NCBI GenBank assembly: GCA_034766995.1
Contig: CM068319.1
Location: forward strand, 18,687,422-18,751,421
Origin: Acanthacorydalis orientalis
Taxonomy: Eukaryota; Arthropoda; Insecta; Megaloptera; Corydalidae
Length of the DNA: 64,000 nt
Direction of reading: 5' to 3'
A model generated the notes under the pieces. It was not told the DNA's origin, ran no database searches, and worked only from the letters and a program-made list of their open reading frames with translations. The translations under genes and the position numbers were made by a program. Positions 40,341-54,177 of the stretch are shown piece by piece. Position 1 is the first letter of the stretch; each line of letters opens with the position of its first letter.

Positions 40341-40991
40341 ATCTAAGGTTCGTGTTGAATATAAATGGATAAAACAAGTGTATTTGTTCACTGAAGTTAT
40401 AATTGGGAATTATAAAGTACTCTTGATTGTCTTGTTCTACCAAAACTTTCACGAAAAACATGAATGTCTTATCAGTTTTTTCAAGTATAATTACTAAAGA
40501 AAACTAGAGTTAGTTAATTACAGTAAAAAATTAACAGAATTAAAATGTATCAACGAATTATTTTCGAATTAAGCTAAAATAGTAGACAATTAAATATTCA
40601 CGTTTTGTATTATTAATCGATTCATTTATATAAAGATAGATATGTTTGTTATTTTTGTTTATTAATTATAGGTTTAAAAGAGGAAACATACTTACAAATT
40701 CACTTTATATGTAAGAAATATATAAGAAAAAGTTTAATATTTTGATGCAATGCTAAGATAACTTAAAAAAATGAATAAAAACTCTTAATATCAACCTTTG
40801 ATTAACTAATTGTTTATATATACTGTTTTTATTTATAAGAAATAATTATAAGAATTATTTTAATAAATTTTGAATGTTTTTTTTTAAGTTCATTACTATA
40901 AAGATTATATGAATTTCTTTTAATATACCAGTGTTTTTTTTATAAAAAATAGATGAAAATTCATTACAAATTAAAAAATAAATTGATAATT

Positions 40992-41330
40992 TATTATTAT
41001 TTATAGTGTCATCATAATTGCACTATTGTTCTCACTATAATAATAGTAATGTTATTATGTATATTCTGCTTTAAATTTATAAAATATAAAAAAATAAAAC
41101 CTTACATATACAGTCATAGGATTAAAATCGTTTATACATAATTTGTTTCATTTAGAAAGTTTTTTTTAAAAAAAATGAATTCAAATAGATCTTATAATAT
41201 CAAAAGCTTTAAAAAAAGTATGGTACCTTCTAAAAATTAATAATCTAAAATATCAAGTTTGGAAAAATGTTTATTATGGATTTTTACGGTGTTAATAATT
41301 GCGAATATCGGCCTGTAAAAATAATATAGT
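40992..41330 (+). repeat. Dispersed 338-bp repeat, copy 2
   Basis: Direct-orientation partner of 36863-37200. It carries a 5-bp extra ATAAA-type unit in an A-run and single-base changes. Unrelated flanks show that the homology boundaries are sharp. Confidence 0.9.
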
Positions 41331-42694
41331 TATAATTTTATAGAATTTCGCTTAATCAACAAAAATTGTTCAAAATAATAACAAATATCTTAACTGATTT
41401 AATTATCAAAAGCATAAGAAAATATTTTTCGAAATAAGTATATTTTCAAAAGTTTCCTACATTTATATTATCCGTTCCATCTTAATTCCCTTGAAGATTT
41501 TCTAAAAATAAAATCACGATGTACATCTGGAACTTTTTTCTTCTACTTAATAACTAAACTTGGTATTCACAACAACTTTGAAATTAGGAATAGTTTCAGA
41601 AAGTTATAACCTAGAGTCAACTTCTGCATATAACCTTCTCTTAAATTTCGACTGAATTTGGCATTTGAACTTTATGAAATTCGAGTCTCGTATTAATATT
41701 TACATGGAACGATAATAATTTGTAAACATAAATGTGTAATTCTTTTATATTTTCGTATTTATCAAAGTCTATTCAAAAAAGAATTGAAATCTTTTATTAA
41801 ACATACACATTTTATAATTATTTACATTTATATGTTCAGAATATTTTTATAATAGTATCTAGAGAGAAGTATAAATATAAACATGCCTGTATTTACGTAC
41901 TACTGAAAATCTACATTATTTTTAATAACCAATTTTAACAATAGATGAATTTATACAGGAACATTTTGTTAGCTAATAATATATTTATACATTTTTATAC
42001 AGGTTTTGTAAAAAAAAATTAAACTAAATATAATAATAAAAATGAAATGAATATCTTCGAAATACTCTCATTCTTTTTTGATTTACTTAAACATAAATGG
42101 TCATTATAATATATCTAAAAAAAAATAAACTCTAAAAACATAAAACATAAAAAATTGAACATGGAACCTAATTATCTTTGCATATGAATTTTCTTAATAT
42201 ACTAGTATACGGATAACAAAGAATTTTATATTCATCTCATGAATATTTCTTAAAGAATATCTGAAATAATAAGATTTACATACTAATAGAAATCAAGCTA
42301 TATTTTAATTATATACATTACTTGTATATCACTTGGTTAAGTTCTTTCCATAATTAATTGTGTTGCAAAGATTGAATTTGATTTAATGAATTAAACAACT
42401 AAATATTTCTTGCTGTTTATTTGTTTAGAAAAATTATTTAACACAGATCTATTCTTGAAATATTATTAATAAAATTTTCAAGTGCGAAGATATTAATTAA
42501 TAACTATAAAACTACATGCAATGAATAAACCATTTAGGAAAAAATAGATATGTAAAAAATCTGTAATTTCAGTGAATAATAATTAGATTAAATTATTCAA
42601 GACTTTTAATGAAGTTAAATATTTTTTATTTTAAAACTAATTACAATACGGTCTTCATTAAAGTGATGTAATAAAAGACTATATTTTATTACAT

Positions 42695-42697
<3 letters not shown>

Positions 42698-42744
<47 letters not shown>
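42698..42744. repeat. (TA)n microsatellite
   Basis: About 47 bp of pure TA. Confidence 0.95.
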
Positions 42745-42747
<3 letters not shown>

Positions 42748-43350
42748 ATTTTAAATAGTATGAAATGGAAGTAAAAACTAAAATCATGAATTTTCATTGG
42801 TAACTACTGACAAGTTCAATGTTTTAACAATGTTTCAAACTAGGTACACTGTTGAGAAAAAAGTTCTGATGTATAGCAGACGTCGTTTTTTACTTATCGA
42901 GAATTCATGAATTGATATCACTCAATCGTTCTACTTTCTTCGATTTATCTTCAACACACCAATAAAACATACGCACACTTATACAAACGTACGGCAACGT
43001 ATATATACGTTTTGTACAAACATTTAGTGGAATAACTTCGTTGTAAACTTTGCTGTTAGTGATTCGACTCAAACGAATGGTTCACTTTTATAAACGCAAT
43101 GATGTGTGTGTTCACTTTTCGTAAAACTGTGGAACTAATACAACAAGTTGTACACACAAAAACCGAATGTATGCGGTGCCCATTCCTTAAACTTTGACCT
43201 TGTTTTTGCCCAGTTACATTTAATAAAATCAAATATCCATTATATGAAATAAGTTTGCTGTAGGTATAATTTCATTTCAATTCAGTGTAATTCGATCACT
43301 TTTATAACAACATACGCATACAAATCTATTTTTTTTGCATTCATATCGAT

Positions 43351-43465
<115 letters not shown>

Positions 43466-43616
43466 ATTATCAAGTGAAAATGACTGAATTTGCAAGATAG
43501 TATACATTTTTTTGCATAGCTCATTATATATTAATCAATACTCTATTATTTACTAGCTTAATTTTCAAAAAAATGATTAAAAAATAGTATTTTAGTTAGA
43601 GTGTTAAATTTTAACT

Positions 43617-43619
<3 letters not shown>

Positions 43620-43685
<66 letters not shown>
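43620..43685. repeat. (TA)n microsatellite
   Basis: About 66 bp of pure TA, 156 bp after the preceding tract. Confidence 0.95.
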
Positions 43686-43689
<4 letters not shown>

Positions 43690-44280
43690 AAAGCAGTTTT
43701 AACAATTAGATATTGAAAAAGTATTGTTATAAAAAAAACACGTATAGATAAAAATTTTATGCAACATATTTAATATCAGTATTATTTTCTTTCAGTAGAC
43801 AATCGGTAATTATATGCATTTTTTGAATTTCAAAAGTTATAATTCAAAATAAGTTCTTTTATCTTACATTTAAATAGTTTAGACTGGATGATTTTGTATA
43901 TTGGACCAAAATCATATACAAACAACCACTTTTAGTTTTATCTAATATTTGAAATAGTGGTAACTGAATAGTTGAGCCAGACGAAAAGGATTGAGATTGA
44001 ATCGTTCTGAATTGTGGATACTCTGGAACTACAGTTGTAGCTTTTACGTTATTTGATTTTTATGTTAAATGAAACTACTTTGGTACAAAAAATAGAATAT
44101 CTTTAGAATCTAATAGAGAAATACTTAAAATGAATGATTTTTCTCTTTGTTTCATTTGATATTCATTTTACTTTTATTATTCTATAATATTCGATTCATA
44201 ATTTAAAATTTACCTTACTGAATACATTCTTTATCTCTGAAATGAATATTGATTTTCTTAAAGTATATATGAGTATGTGT

Positions 44281-44283
<3 letters not shown>

Positions 44284-44315
<32 letters not shown>
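44284..44315. repeat. (TA)n microsatellite
   Basis: About 32 bp of pure TA. Confidence 0.93.
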
Positions 44316-44316
<1 letters not shown>

Positions 44317-44715
44317 CATATTAATCATTAAAATTTATTATAAATATATTCTAGTTCTAGCTTTACAAATGCTGCTTTTAAATATTTTTTTTTATATACA
44401 AATAACAACTTAACAGCTCTATCAATGTAAAAATAATGTTTGTTTTTTTTGCAGACGAAAATACAATTCTCGGAATATAGGAAAAGGTTTTCTATATGAT
44501 TGTAAAACATCATTCGAACCATTTCATGTGGTTGATGTAACCGTGTAAATGACGTATTTCACTCATACTGTGGAACCGCGAAAGAGGAAATAAACTTATG
44601 TTTGTATGTGAATTCATGATAGGTCGTCACGACGTGGCACACATCAAACTTATATGAAACGACCTCATAGGTTTAGAATATCTTCAGAGCGATATTTGGT
44701 GATATATGTGTACAT

Positions 44716-44793
44716 TTATGTATATATATAAATATATACATATATATATATATATACACATATGTATATATATATATATATATGTATGTATAT

Positions 44794-44842
<49 letters not shown>
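44716..44842. repeat. Interrupted (TA)n microsatellite
   Basis: TA blocks separated by ACACATATG, ATGTATG and ACACATAC variants. Confidence 0.92.
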
Positions 44843-44843
<1 letters not shown>

Positions 44844-46472
44844 TTTCTTTACTATCGTCTAATATGTGTATATATAGTTAGCTTATACCCTTTACATTTC
44901 GTCATTTTCGTGTTTCCTGAACATCACCGGTTATGTATCACGTTGACACAACACACAAGAATATATACCGTGATGTTGTGTTGCTTCACGCAACTGATTA
45001 GTTGACAGGGTGTGTGTTTAGTACTCACTATGGTATCCCTATATGTATATGCGTGGGTAATTTCGTAATTTGTGGAAATAGAATACGACGTGGTTTGTTT
45101 TATGTATCCTCTGACGTGATTTCAGATTAAACTCTCAACAGTATGTAAGTTACATAAACGCACAAGTAGTAAGATTGAATTTATAACCATTAATCTAGAT
45201 TCACTTTCTCATAAATTTTACTTATATATATATATTCTATTTTTCTCTTTCTCGTAAGTATAAATGCTGTATATTTTTGAGATAAATAAATACAAATCTC
45301 AGAGACAAAGACGCATATTCACATTTTACAAGTATCTGAAGAGAGAAAAAAAAGTACTTAATTTATATATCAGACACTTCTTGTTTTGTATTATTGTAAT
45401 ATGTTTTTGCAGAAAATATACGATACAAAAGATATAAAATTCAATTTTTGAATCAATAAAAATCTTTTATTTTATAGATAGATCCAACATTATCTCAAAA
45501 TCGAACAAGTATAGTAAAGATCATATGCATCTAAGTACTGAACTGTTGTATCGAAGTTTTAAAAAATTTATTTTTAGATCCGATCAAGAATGAATAGATA
45601 ACAACAAACCATTAAATAATTTCTAATTACTTAAAATAACACTTTTACAACCGAAATAAAAATAAATTAATTGACTATTTAAATACAATATTTAAATGAA
45701 AATACACAAAAATAATTATTTAACAGAAAAATAATCGAATGATAGCAGAAAAATTAAAAATAATATCAGTTTTATATCAGGAGTATATTTAATATGCTTC
45801 TATATATTTATACTCTTAAAAAATATTTAAAATATGCTTTATTTCTAATATTTGAAACATTTCACGAAATATGACATGACTGTGACACCTAAATGTAAAA
45901 TTAATCAAAATTAATAAATTGTAATACTGTTGATAAAAACCACGACTTAATACATTTAAATTTACTTATTAAATTAAAAATAAATAATACAGAGATAAAA
46001 TTCGAAAACATTCCAAAACATCCATAATATCATCATTTTAATCTATTAAGGACACTGAAAAGATAATCCTCTTTAAACTCAATCTAATTTAAACTAAAGT
46101 TATCAAAGATTACTCGTGTGGGTAGAATCTGGTTCTATATTTCAGTTAGTTAATATCCAACGCTGAGATTATACAAAGATATATCTTTTTTATAAAGATC
46201 GACACAATGATAGTCCGCGTATATTCTCAATGGTTATAATGTGAAGTAGGTGTATCTGCAGTATTCACAGAATATTTTTTTCTCCGCATCTTATGAAAAC
46301 CTTATTATGGAATCTAAAGGAAATAAAATATATTTGTAGCTACCCTTTTTTACTTACATTCCTTCATACAAGACATATTGCAGATTCTCATAACATATAT
46401 ACACGTATAATATTTGCATACACAAATTTGATATATGTTTACATTCATTTATACATATATTGTATAGAAATA

Positions 46473-46534
46473 CATATATATATATACATATAAATATTTG
46501 TATTTATATATATACATATAAATATTTGTATTTA
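46473..46534. repeat. 28-bp tandem repeat, two copies
   Basis: The unit containing TATACATATAAATATTTGTA occurs twice in tandem with a 28-bp period. Confidence 0.85.
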
Positions 46535-46558
46535 TATATATATATATAAATAAATATA

Positions 46559-46569
46559 AATATATTTAC

Positions 46570-46622
<53 letters not shown>
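46559..46622. repeat. (TA)n microsatellite
   Basis: About 64 bp of TA with TTTA interruptions. Confidence 0.92.
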
Positions 46623-46628
<6 letters not shown>

Positions 46629-46829
46629 GAAGTATCTTTAATTTCGAATTTTAAGTATGAACTCTAATCCTTCTCTAATATTAATTTTATACCACAAAAA
46701 ATACACAGTAATAATAAATAACTTCGTGAAAAGAAAATAGATGATAGAAAATTCAAAAAATGACCTATTTGAATTATTTCCTGTTTTAATTAAAATTTAT
46801 ATTAGTTTCTTTAAATGAAAATGTATATC

Positions 46830-46833
<4 letters not shown>

Positions 46834-46898
<65 letters not shown>
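46834..46898. repeat. (TA)n microsatellite
   Basis: About 65 bp of pure TA. Confidence 0.95.
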
Positions 46899-46899
<1 letters not shown>

Positions 46900-47929
46900 C
46901 ACTTATGTAAATGAAAATCAATTCAAATAGTATCTAATTATTACAAAAATTCATATTTAAATTAAATCGAGAATTAAAAAAATAAAATGAAAAACCAAGT
47001 TAAAATTGAATGTATATTTTAGTTTTTTCTGTTTTATACAACTTAAATATCCGGTTTTCATTTGTGTATATTTATGATTTGTATATTTTTTTTTGTATGA
47101 ATAAAAATTTACTTTTTTTTACAAAAATTAACAATATAATAATATTTATAAATTCTTTGCATACAAAATTGTCATAATTTGTGAGGGTAAACTGAATTTT
47201 GAAATTTTTCATTTGTTTATAATCAACACCCCCGAATTCTCCCAAAATTTCTCTACTAGAACTATGTTTGAATTAAAGTTCAATTTATATACATGAATAT
47301 GACTGTAATTAATAGATTTGACCAACGAACTGTGGGTTAATAACGCCAATTCAAGTTAGAAACACAACACAACATACACAACACAACAAAACACACATTA
47401 CAACATACATTATACTTACTAAGAAAGTGACTGATATGATTTAATAAATTTCGATTATTAGTGAGTTATAGATCATTCAAAACAAAGAAAATATACCAGA
47501 TATTCATTTTCAGATAACTATAAACACATTTTTCAAAGAAATTCTATATACATAAATGTTTAAATTATTATTCATCATATTTTGATTAGTGATTTATCAT
47601 GTAATTTACTCAACTTCGGTCATCTCATACATAAACTCTAATTAAAATCAATTAATTGAAACCATACATTCATCAAAACGTTATTAGTATATGAATAAAT
47701 CATGCATGATAAAGCTTCATTAATTTAAATTTAAAAACGGTTGTAAACTAGCTCAAACAATGAAATTTACTCGACAAATATGTGAAAATTACAGACGCTG
47801 CTTCATACATCGTATAGAAACACGAAGACGAAAGATACAACGTTATCTGAGATTTCAATACCGTACTCTAATATCGTATTCATTCTTATATAACAAAGAT
47901 AACATAATTAGATAAAACATTAAAGTGAG

Positions 47930-48270
47930 CGTACAGTTATTCAGTCCATTTAATTACAAAACGATTGCGACGCGATGTTACATTTGTGCTCAACGACGGC
48001 TCATGTTGGAATCATTGTATAAGCAGGTGGTAACATAACCACATATTAGAGCATTAAGGGTGACTGTAACGTAAAGTATACGATTTCATACGATGGCATG
48101 GGCTAATTTCGAAAGCAATTTGTCGGTTATGTTACGTTTTATAGTGTTCGAAGATATTTTACTGTTATAATATACTTACATTTCGATCTCATGTGTACAG
48201 CGTGGTGTAATGATGATAAAGGTGTTTATATTAAACAAATATGGTGGTTCGGAACAGCTCTAGTCATGTG
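47930..48270. promoter_or_regulatory. Candidate conserved non-coding island
   Basis: A less AT-rich block with several CG words (GCGACGCGATG, CAACGACGGC) and no assignable frame. It lies just before a TA tract and a mariner fragment. Regulatory role is a guess. Confidence 0.18.
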
Positions 48271-48397
48271 ATAAAGCTCAATTGAAATGAAATATTAAAT
48301 TCAAAATAATAGAGCTTTTCAGTTCAAAGATATATTATCTTTTCTTAAAAGGAGATTATTCCAAACATTCAATATGTTTAGATCTTACAAAATTTTG

Positions 48398-48398
<1 letters not shown>

Positions 48399-48480
<82 letters not shown>
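48399..48480. repeat. Long (TA)n microsatellite
   Basis: About 82 bp of TA with one TGTA interruption. Confidence 0.95.
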
Positions 48481-48484
<4 letters not shown>

Positions 48485-48571
48485 AACATGTGGATGAAAT
48501 ATTAAATTATTTAATATTTATTTACGAACATAGATTTTGTGCACAACTCACTTTAACCCCTCGTGCATGAA

Positions 48572-48590
48572 TCACGAGTCTGACTCGTGA
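48572..48590. repeat. 9-bp-arm palindrome
   Basis: TCACGAGTC and GACTCGTGA flank a single central T, directly before the recognisable mariner sequence. Possibly a deletion junction. Confidence 0.7.
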
Positions 48591-48966
48591 ATTGCGCAGA
48601 AAACACTATCAGTCAATCACATACAAGTGCTGTATCCATGGACAAACTCGCTGAATTGAAGTACGACTTGCTACTTTATTCAGCCTATTCTCTAGATTTG
48701 GTCTTCACAGATTTCCATCTGTTCCCAAAACTTAAAAAAATTATTAGTGGTAGGCGATTTCCATCAGATGAAAAACTGATAGCAACAGTGAATCACTATT
48801 TTGAGGACCTCCAAGAAAAGGATTTCCAGTACGGTATAAAAGCACTGGAGTATCACTGGATAAAGTGCATTGAAGTTCAGAGGTATCATATTAGAAAATA
48901 AAAGCAATTTCAAAACACAATTATATTCTTTCATAGTTAGGCCGCGAACTATTCAAATCGTCCTCG
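48587..48966 (+). mobile_element. 5'-truncated mariner with C-terminal transposase
   Basis: 104 open codons to the TAA at 48899-48901 contain LAELKYDLL, YSLDLVFTDFHLFPKLKK and RFPSDEKLIATVNHYFEDL, then GIKALEYHWIKCIEVQ. This is the mariner C-terminal catalytic segment, with the third catalytic Asp at 48710-48712. The second Asp motif is degraded (NTISQSHTS where DNARPHT is usual), and everything upstream is missing. The frame has no ATG at its start. A 3' terminal repeat candidate, GGCCGCGAACTATTCAAATC then GTCCTCG, ends at 48966 and is followed by TA. The lineage differs from the other copies. Cannot act by itself. Confidence 0.87.
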
Positions 48967-50252
48967 TAGAACAAAAAATTACTAATTACTGTATCTAATG
49001 AAGTGTTGGTAAACTGATACCTTAATATAATAATCAAATAAATAGAACCATAATATAAAATACTTTAAAATTCAATTGAAATGAAATCTTTTACGTTGTA
49101 TAAGTCATCGATGACCTATGATATAATGACGAAGTAGGGATTCCATTGTGAGTCACTAGTAACTTACACGATACAGAATGCTAATATTTTTTTTAAAAAA
49201 ATACATTTCATTTGATTTTAGTTAATTGTAATAAAGTATATCTAATTGTTAAGAAAAAATATTGCAAATGTTTAATTTCATATTTGACAGTATGAAAAAA
49301 ATGATCTTCTCATGTATCTTATATTATTTAGTTAAACGAATATTCTAGAAGTTTTACTCTAGAAAGAAAAATCTTACGAAATTCAAGCGTCGATCACTTT
49401 AGAAAGACTTTATTTAAATTTAAACTTACAAAAACGTAGCTTATAAAATAAATTTCCGCAGACTCTCTTGCAACTGAAGCTTTGATAACAACAAAGTAAC
49501 GCTGATACGTGGTAATTTAAAAAGTCAGTGTTAGCTCAGAACTTCCACGCCTCACTGGTATATCAACAAGTAACAGAACGTATTTGCGTCACTGATATAA
49601 GACCGAACGAGTTCTTTACATTACAAAGCTTTTAGAGTGTCTCTTCTATTAAAAAATATACATCTAAGCGCGATAAATTTCTGCACAGTTGTCGAGTAAC
49701 GTCAGCGTGCTAAATAATAACACTCTCGTATATTTTTTCATTATAAGATGCGCTTAACCTCTATCACAAAACTTATGTTTTTATTATATACACACTGTCG
49801 AGATTCGCCACATAAATTATTTAAGCGTGAAGGAGTACTCACACATTCGCTTATTACTCGCTGTAACACACACGTATTCCCATTAAAAAGGCGAGCCATT
49901 TTCGAAAATTTATGACTAAATAAATGAACGTAGGTATACATAACATAAATATTTCATATTTTTGTTATGTAAAGCGTGTCGTGTATAACTTGTATAGAGG
50001 TTATTTTACCCCCGCCACACATTCGCATAATATCATGTAATTCAACATAAACTTTATATTTTACAGAGTAAAGTTCATACAATGTTCAGATTTATCAGTC
50101 AATTGAAGCACGAACTATGAGTAAGATTTTGTATTCAACTTATATTTCTTTTTTAAACATCATGCTACAATATATATTTTAAAATACTCATACAAAATAC
50201 ATTTTTGTACTTATTTATTTCACGATTGAAATCACATTTTATAAATTTAACT

Positions 50253-50255
<3 letters not shown>

Positions 50256-50292
<37 letters not shown>
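50256..50292. repeat. (TA)n microsatellite
   Basis: About 37 bp of pure TA. Confidence 0.93.
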
Positions 50293-51659
50293 GTACATTT
50301 ATTTCCTTTTTTAATCAATAATTATTTAAAATTGTTTCATCAATTACTACTAACTATATTTAAAAACAATAAGACAGATTAGTAATTTACTATCAGTACA
50401 ATTATTATATTTTAAAAGTTACCTATTGAATTTATGAAAAGAATGCTTTAAAACGCCGATTCTATATAAAAAGGAAAATAAATATATACGTTGGAAAACT
50501 CAAAAGTTGTAGTATCACGTCCAATAATCGTTTATAAAAATGTAAATATTTTTTAGTTAAAGTAGCATATTTAATCATCCGTTTCTTTCATATTCTAGAC
50601 GTTTTACAAAAAAGTGTGTATATAAATAAACTAGTTGTTATTATGTACCAAAAATGTTTACATTACAAAAGAAGCATAAAAGAATCACTAACAAGTAAAA
50701 TTTTCAGTTCGCATTTCTGAAAAAGGATGAATTTATGAATATATTATTATATGAATCGGTAATGAAATATGGATTAATCACTATAAACCCGAAACAAAAC
50801 AACAATCGATCAAGTCACAGATATAAGAAAGAGGATTACTTGAATTCAAGTAGAAAAAAAGTAATGGGCATCTATTTGCTACGATTTTTAATTGATTAAT
50901 TGTATTAGAATTCTACTATTGTTCAGGTTTATTTTACCAATGTAAAAAATACTTAATTCCATAAGAGTACTGAGATATTCACAAGTCAGTTATTCCTTAC
51001 GGTTAAGCACGAGTATGGATTTAGACAATTCAACCACTCGCCATGTTCTTAAGATTTAATTCCTAGTGGATATTTCCTGTTTTCAAAGTTGAAAAACAGC
51101 TTAGAGGGATAACATTTTGACACCCATGACCAAAAACGGTATGACAATCACTGGCTCGCCTTAATCCGACTATGAGGACAAAGAGTAGATTTTCAACAAG
51201 ATAACGGATTTTAGTATTAATTATAAAACGCAATAAGCTTTCAGGATATTATATTAGAAAAATATCACTTTCAAAAAGTAAAAAAAAAATATTCCCTACA
51301 TCATTTCTACCTTTTCTATCTTAGTTCTAGAAAGAGAAATGAGAAATATGTTAGAAATTTCAAATCGTTTTTAATATATATATATATATATAACATTTTT
51401 GTCTCATCTTACCAAGAAACAAAGAAGATAGTTATAATACACTTGAGATAAATTTATTTCATGCAATTATAAAAAAAAAATAAAAAATAGTTCTTAAGTT
51501 TCAGTAAACTTTTGTAACAAACTACAAGTTTTTTCTAAAGAGAGTATGTTACTTCACAGATAATACCTGACACTTTTCCGAGCATTTTTCATAATTAACT
51601 AAAATAACAAAAAAACAGAATTCCATAGTCTCGAGTACAATTTTCTTTTCAATTTAAGA

Positions 51660-51990
51660 ACATCTTTTCGAAACGTACGACGGACGCACACAGGTGGTTA
51701 ATTTTAGAATTAATGCAAATTTCTCTCGGCGGTCAAATTAAGACTAGCAGACTATTCCCCTTCAAGCAAATAAATCACAGTAATTATGGCACTGCATTAG
51801 AGGAGGCCAGCTTTATGAAAATTGATATCAGTTTATAAAGCTCGACATAATTTAATGTCTACGTATTTTCGAAACGGGACAGCGTCGCGATTAAACGAAA
51901 TTGAATTTTCTGTAGACAGACGTATGGAAAAAACGTTTACTTGCACGTATAAAAAGATTTTTATTTAATTGAATGATTTATGACGGTGGT
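51660..51990. promoter_or_regulatory. Candidate conserved non-coding element
   Basis: A ~330-bp block with mixed composition, no long open frame, and strings such as GAATTAATGCAAATTTC, TAATTATGGCAC and GGAGGCCAGCTTTATG. Homeodomain/POU-like cores beside GC-rich words are typical of insect conserved non-coding elements. This is the best such candidate in the window, but needs alignment. Confidence 0.28.
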
Positions 51991-52347
51991 ACGATGTTCA
52001 CTAGAGTGTGATTCAGATTCGTGTTGATTACATATTGTAATTTTTAAGATTTTCTGTTCAAAAAAGTTCAATGAATCCGTTTATTAGCGATATATTTCAG
52101 TATTTTTTATATAAATATTATAATATATGTACATAATGAAACTCGTCTTATTAAAAAATAGAAAAATGTGTTTATATTTAAAAGAGCACATCAAAGGAAT
52201 AGAGAAGATATAAATGAATTTACATTTTTATTAAAAAAATTAAACTAGTTGAATATGAACATAAATGTTTTCAATGCTAAAATATTAATATATTTCTTCC
52301 ATAAAACAGTCAAAGACTGATGGTAAACTCATACTCAAATAAATGTA

Positions 52348-52381
52348 CATATATATATATACATATATATATATGTATATA

Positions 52382-52412
<31 letters not shown>

Positions 52413-52418
52413 TTATAG

Positions 52419-52449
<31 letters not shown>

Positions 52450-52492
52450 TATATACATATATATATACACATATATATATATATATATATAG

Positions 52493-52535
<43 letters not shown>

Positions 52536-52584
52536 CATATGTAGAAATACATATATATATATACATATGTATATATATATATAC

Positions 52585-52650
<66 letters not shown>

Positions 52651-52651
52651 G
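52348..52651. repeat. Very long interrupted (TA)n cluster
   Basis: About 300 bp of TA with many regularly spaced ACATA, ATGTA, TAGATA and ACACATA variants, the longest microsatellite of the window. Tyr-Ile frames of up to 154 codons crossing it on both strands are artefacts. Confidence 0.96.
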
Positions 52652-52936
52652 AGTACATATGAAGTATTCATTGAAAACAAATTTAATTTCAGTTTATAAA
52701 CTTTCCTTGACATTTGTCTTGATAAAAAATAAAACATTTCCCAGAGCATACATGAACTTTCAACTTAAAAAAATGAAACGATGAAATAATTTAATATAAA
52801 GGATCATGTATGGTTTAAAACTAATATGTTAACATTTTTACGTCAATTTAAAAAAATATTACATCAAAACTGAACGCTTACTTTTGTATACTCTGTTCAA
52901 AAAATGAATATGAAATGATATATGTATATGTTCTTT

Positions 52937-52998
52937 GGGTGCTAATGACCTTAGTTGTCGACACGCTCTTAAGCCTTAAATTATCTACCAACATATAC
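52937..52998 (+). repeat. Dispersed repeat with GCTAATGACCTTA core, copy 1
   Basis: GGGTGCTAATGACCTTAGTT followed by a CGACACGCTCTTAAGCC-like part and CTACCAAC. It matches 59393-59451 in order and spacing. From memory, strings of the type 'GCTAATGACCT..GCGCCCTTAAACCC' occur at 3' ends of insect repeats, probably non-LTR elements; not verifiable here. Confidence 0.55.
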
Positions 52999-54177
52999 TC
53001 TTAAACATAAACAAAAAATCGAATGAATCGATGTACCTCACAGAAAAGTAATTTTGATGAATTTTTAGAACTTTGTACAAATTATTCGATAAAATTAATT
53101 AGTAGAATAGTCAAAAAATTTATGATATTATTATGTTGGAATCAAAAATTTTATATTTTGTATCAAAATATTAAATTAAAAGAACAACCAAAGAAAAAAT
53201 AATAAAATAATGGATCAAAATGATAAAAAATAAAAAAAATATTTTTAGTAACGTCTTAGAAACAAATAATAAAAAATTGAAAGTGTCTCCTCAGGTATTT
53301 AATTATGTTCATAATTTTTACCAAAAATCATAGGAATATTCAATTAATATCTACTTATACACAAAAACATTTTTTCAGTCAAACAATTAATTAATAAGAA
53401 AATTTTTCAAAATACTTTTACATTTTTATTCATTAAAGTATGTAAAATGTTTAATATAAATAATTAAAAAATATAGACGTTGAAAATATAATAATTTAAA
53501 CAAAGAAATAAATTAAATGTAATAAAAATACTCTTTGTCAAAGCAGAGAAACATATAATAAAACATATTCAAATAATATTAAACCCTACAAAGATTATTT
53601 CATTCAAATCATTTTATTAATTTAGATCTCATATAATATTTTTCCATTCAAGATTACATACATCGTTTCGGTTTGAATATAAAACAAAACGAAAAAATAT
53701 AAAAAGTGTTTAAAATTCTGAAGACAAATGAGTTTAACTCGTAGTATGAACAAACGTTTTATTTATTGAATATCTCATATATATATATATATATATAAAA
53801 ATATTGAAGATAAGAAAATAGTTCTTTGGTGCTACACATGTTGTGCAACTATTCTTGAAAATAATTTCTTGCTTTTCTGCAAACTGTATTGTTGTTAACG
53901 AATGTTAATGCGGTGTCTGTAAAACTCTGTGAATGATGCTAATTATTAAAATTTTGTAATTGAACTTTTTATACCTGCTTAAGATAAATGTAAGAATTTT
54001 TGTTTTACTCATCTTGTATTCATTATCAGTATTATTTTGTAATTAATTTATTTTTTATTCAAGTTTTATGAAAACAGTCTATTATCTGATCAAATTTCAT
54101 ACAATCTATGAACAAATTCCATACTTTACTATTGATAAGAAAACATTATCTTAAATGTTCGATTAAACGTACATAAA

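Larger units (their letters stand above)
48969..52347. other. Intergenic stretch with less AT-rich islands
   Basis: No recognisable gene. 49400-50040, 50980-51220 and 51660-51990 are less AT-rich. A 66-codon minus-strand frame at 49941-49741 is unassigned. TA tracts lie at 50256 and 51374. Confidence 0.55.

Noticed and set aside
52285..52749. Long Tyr-Ile frames (up to 154 codons) over TA tracts, here and at 2741, 22675, 43277, 44706, 58246 and others
   Set aside because: They are translations of (TA)n microsatellites, open simply because TATATA has no stop in those frames.
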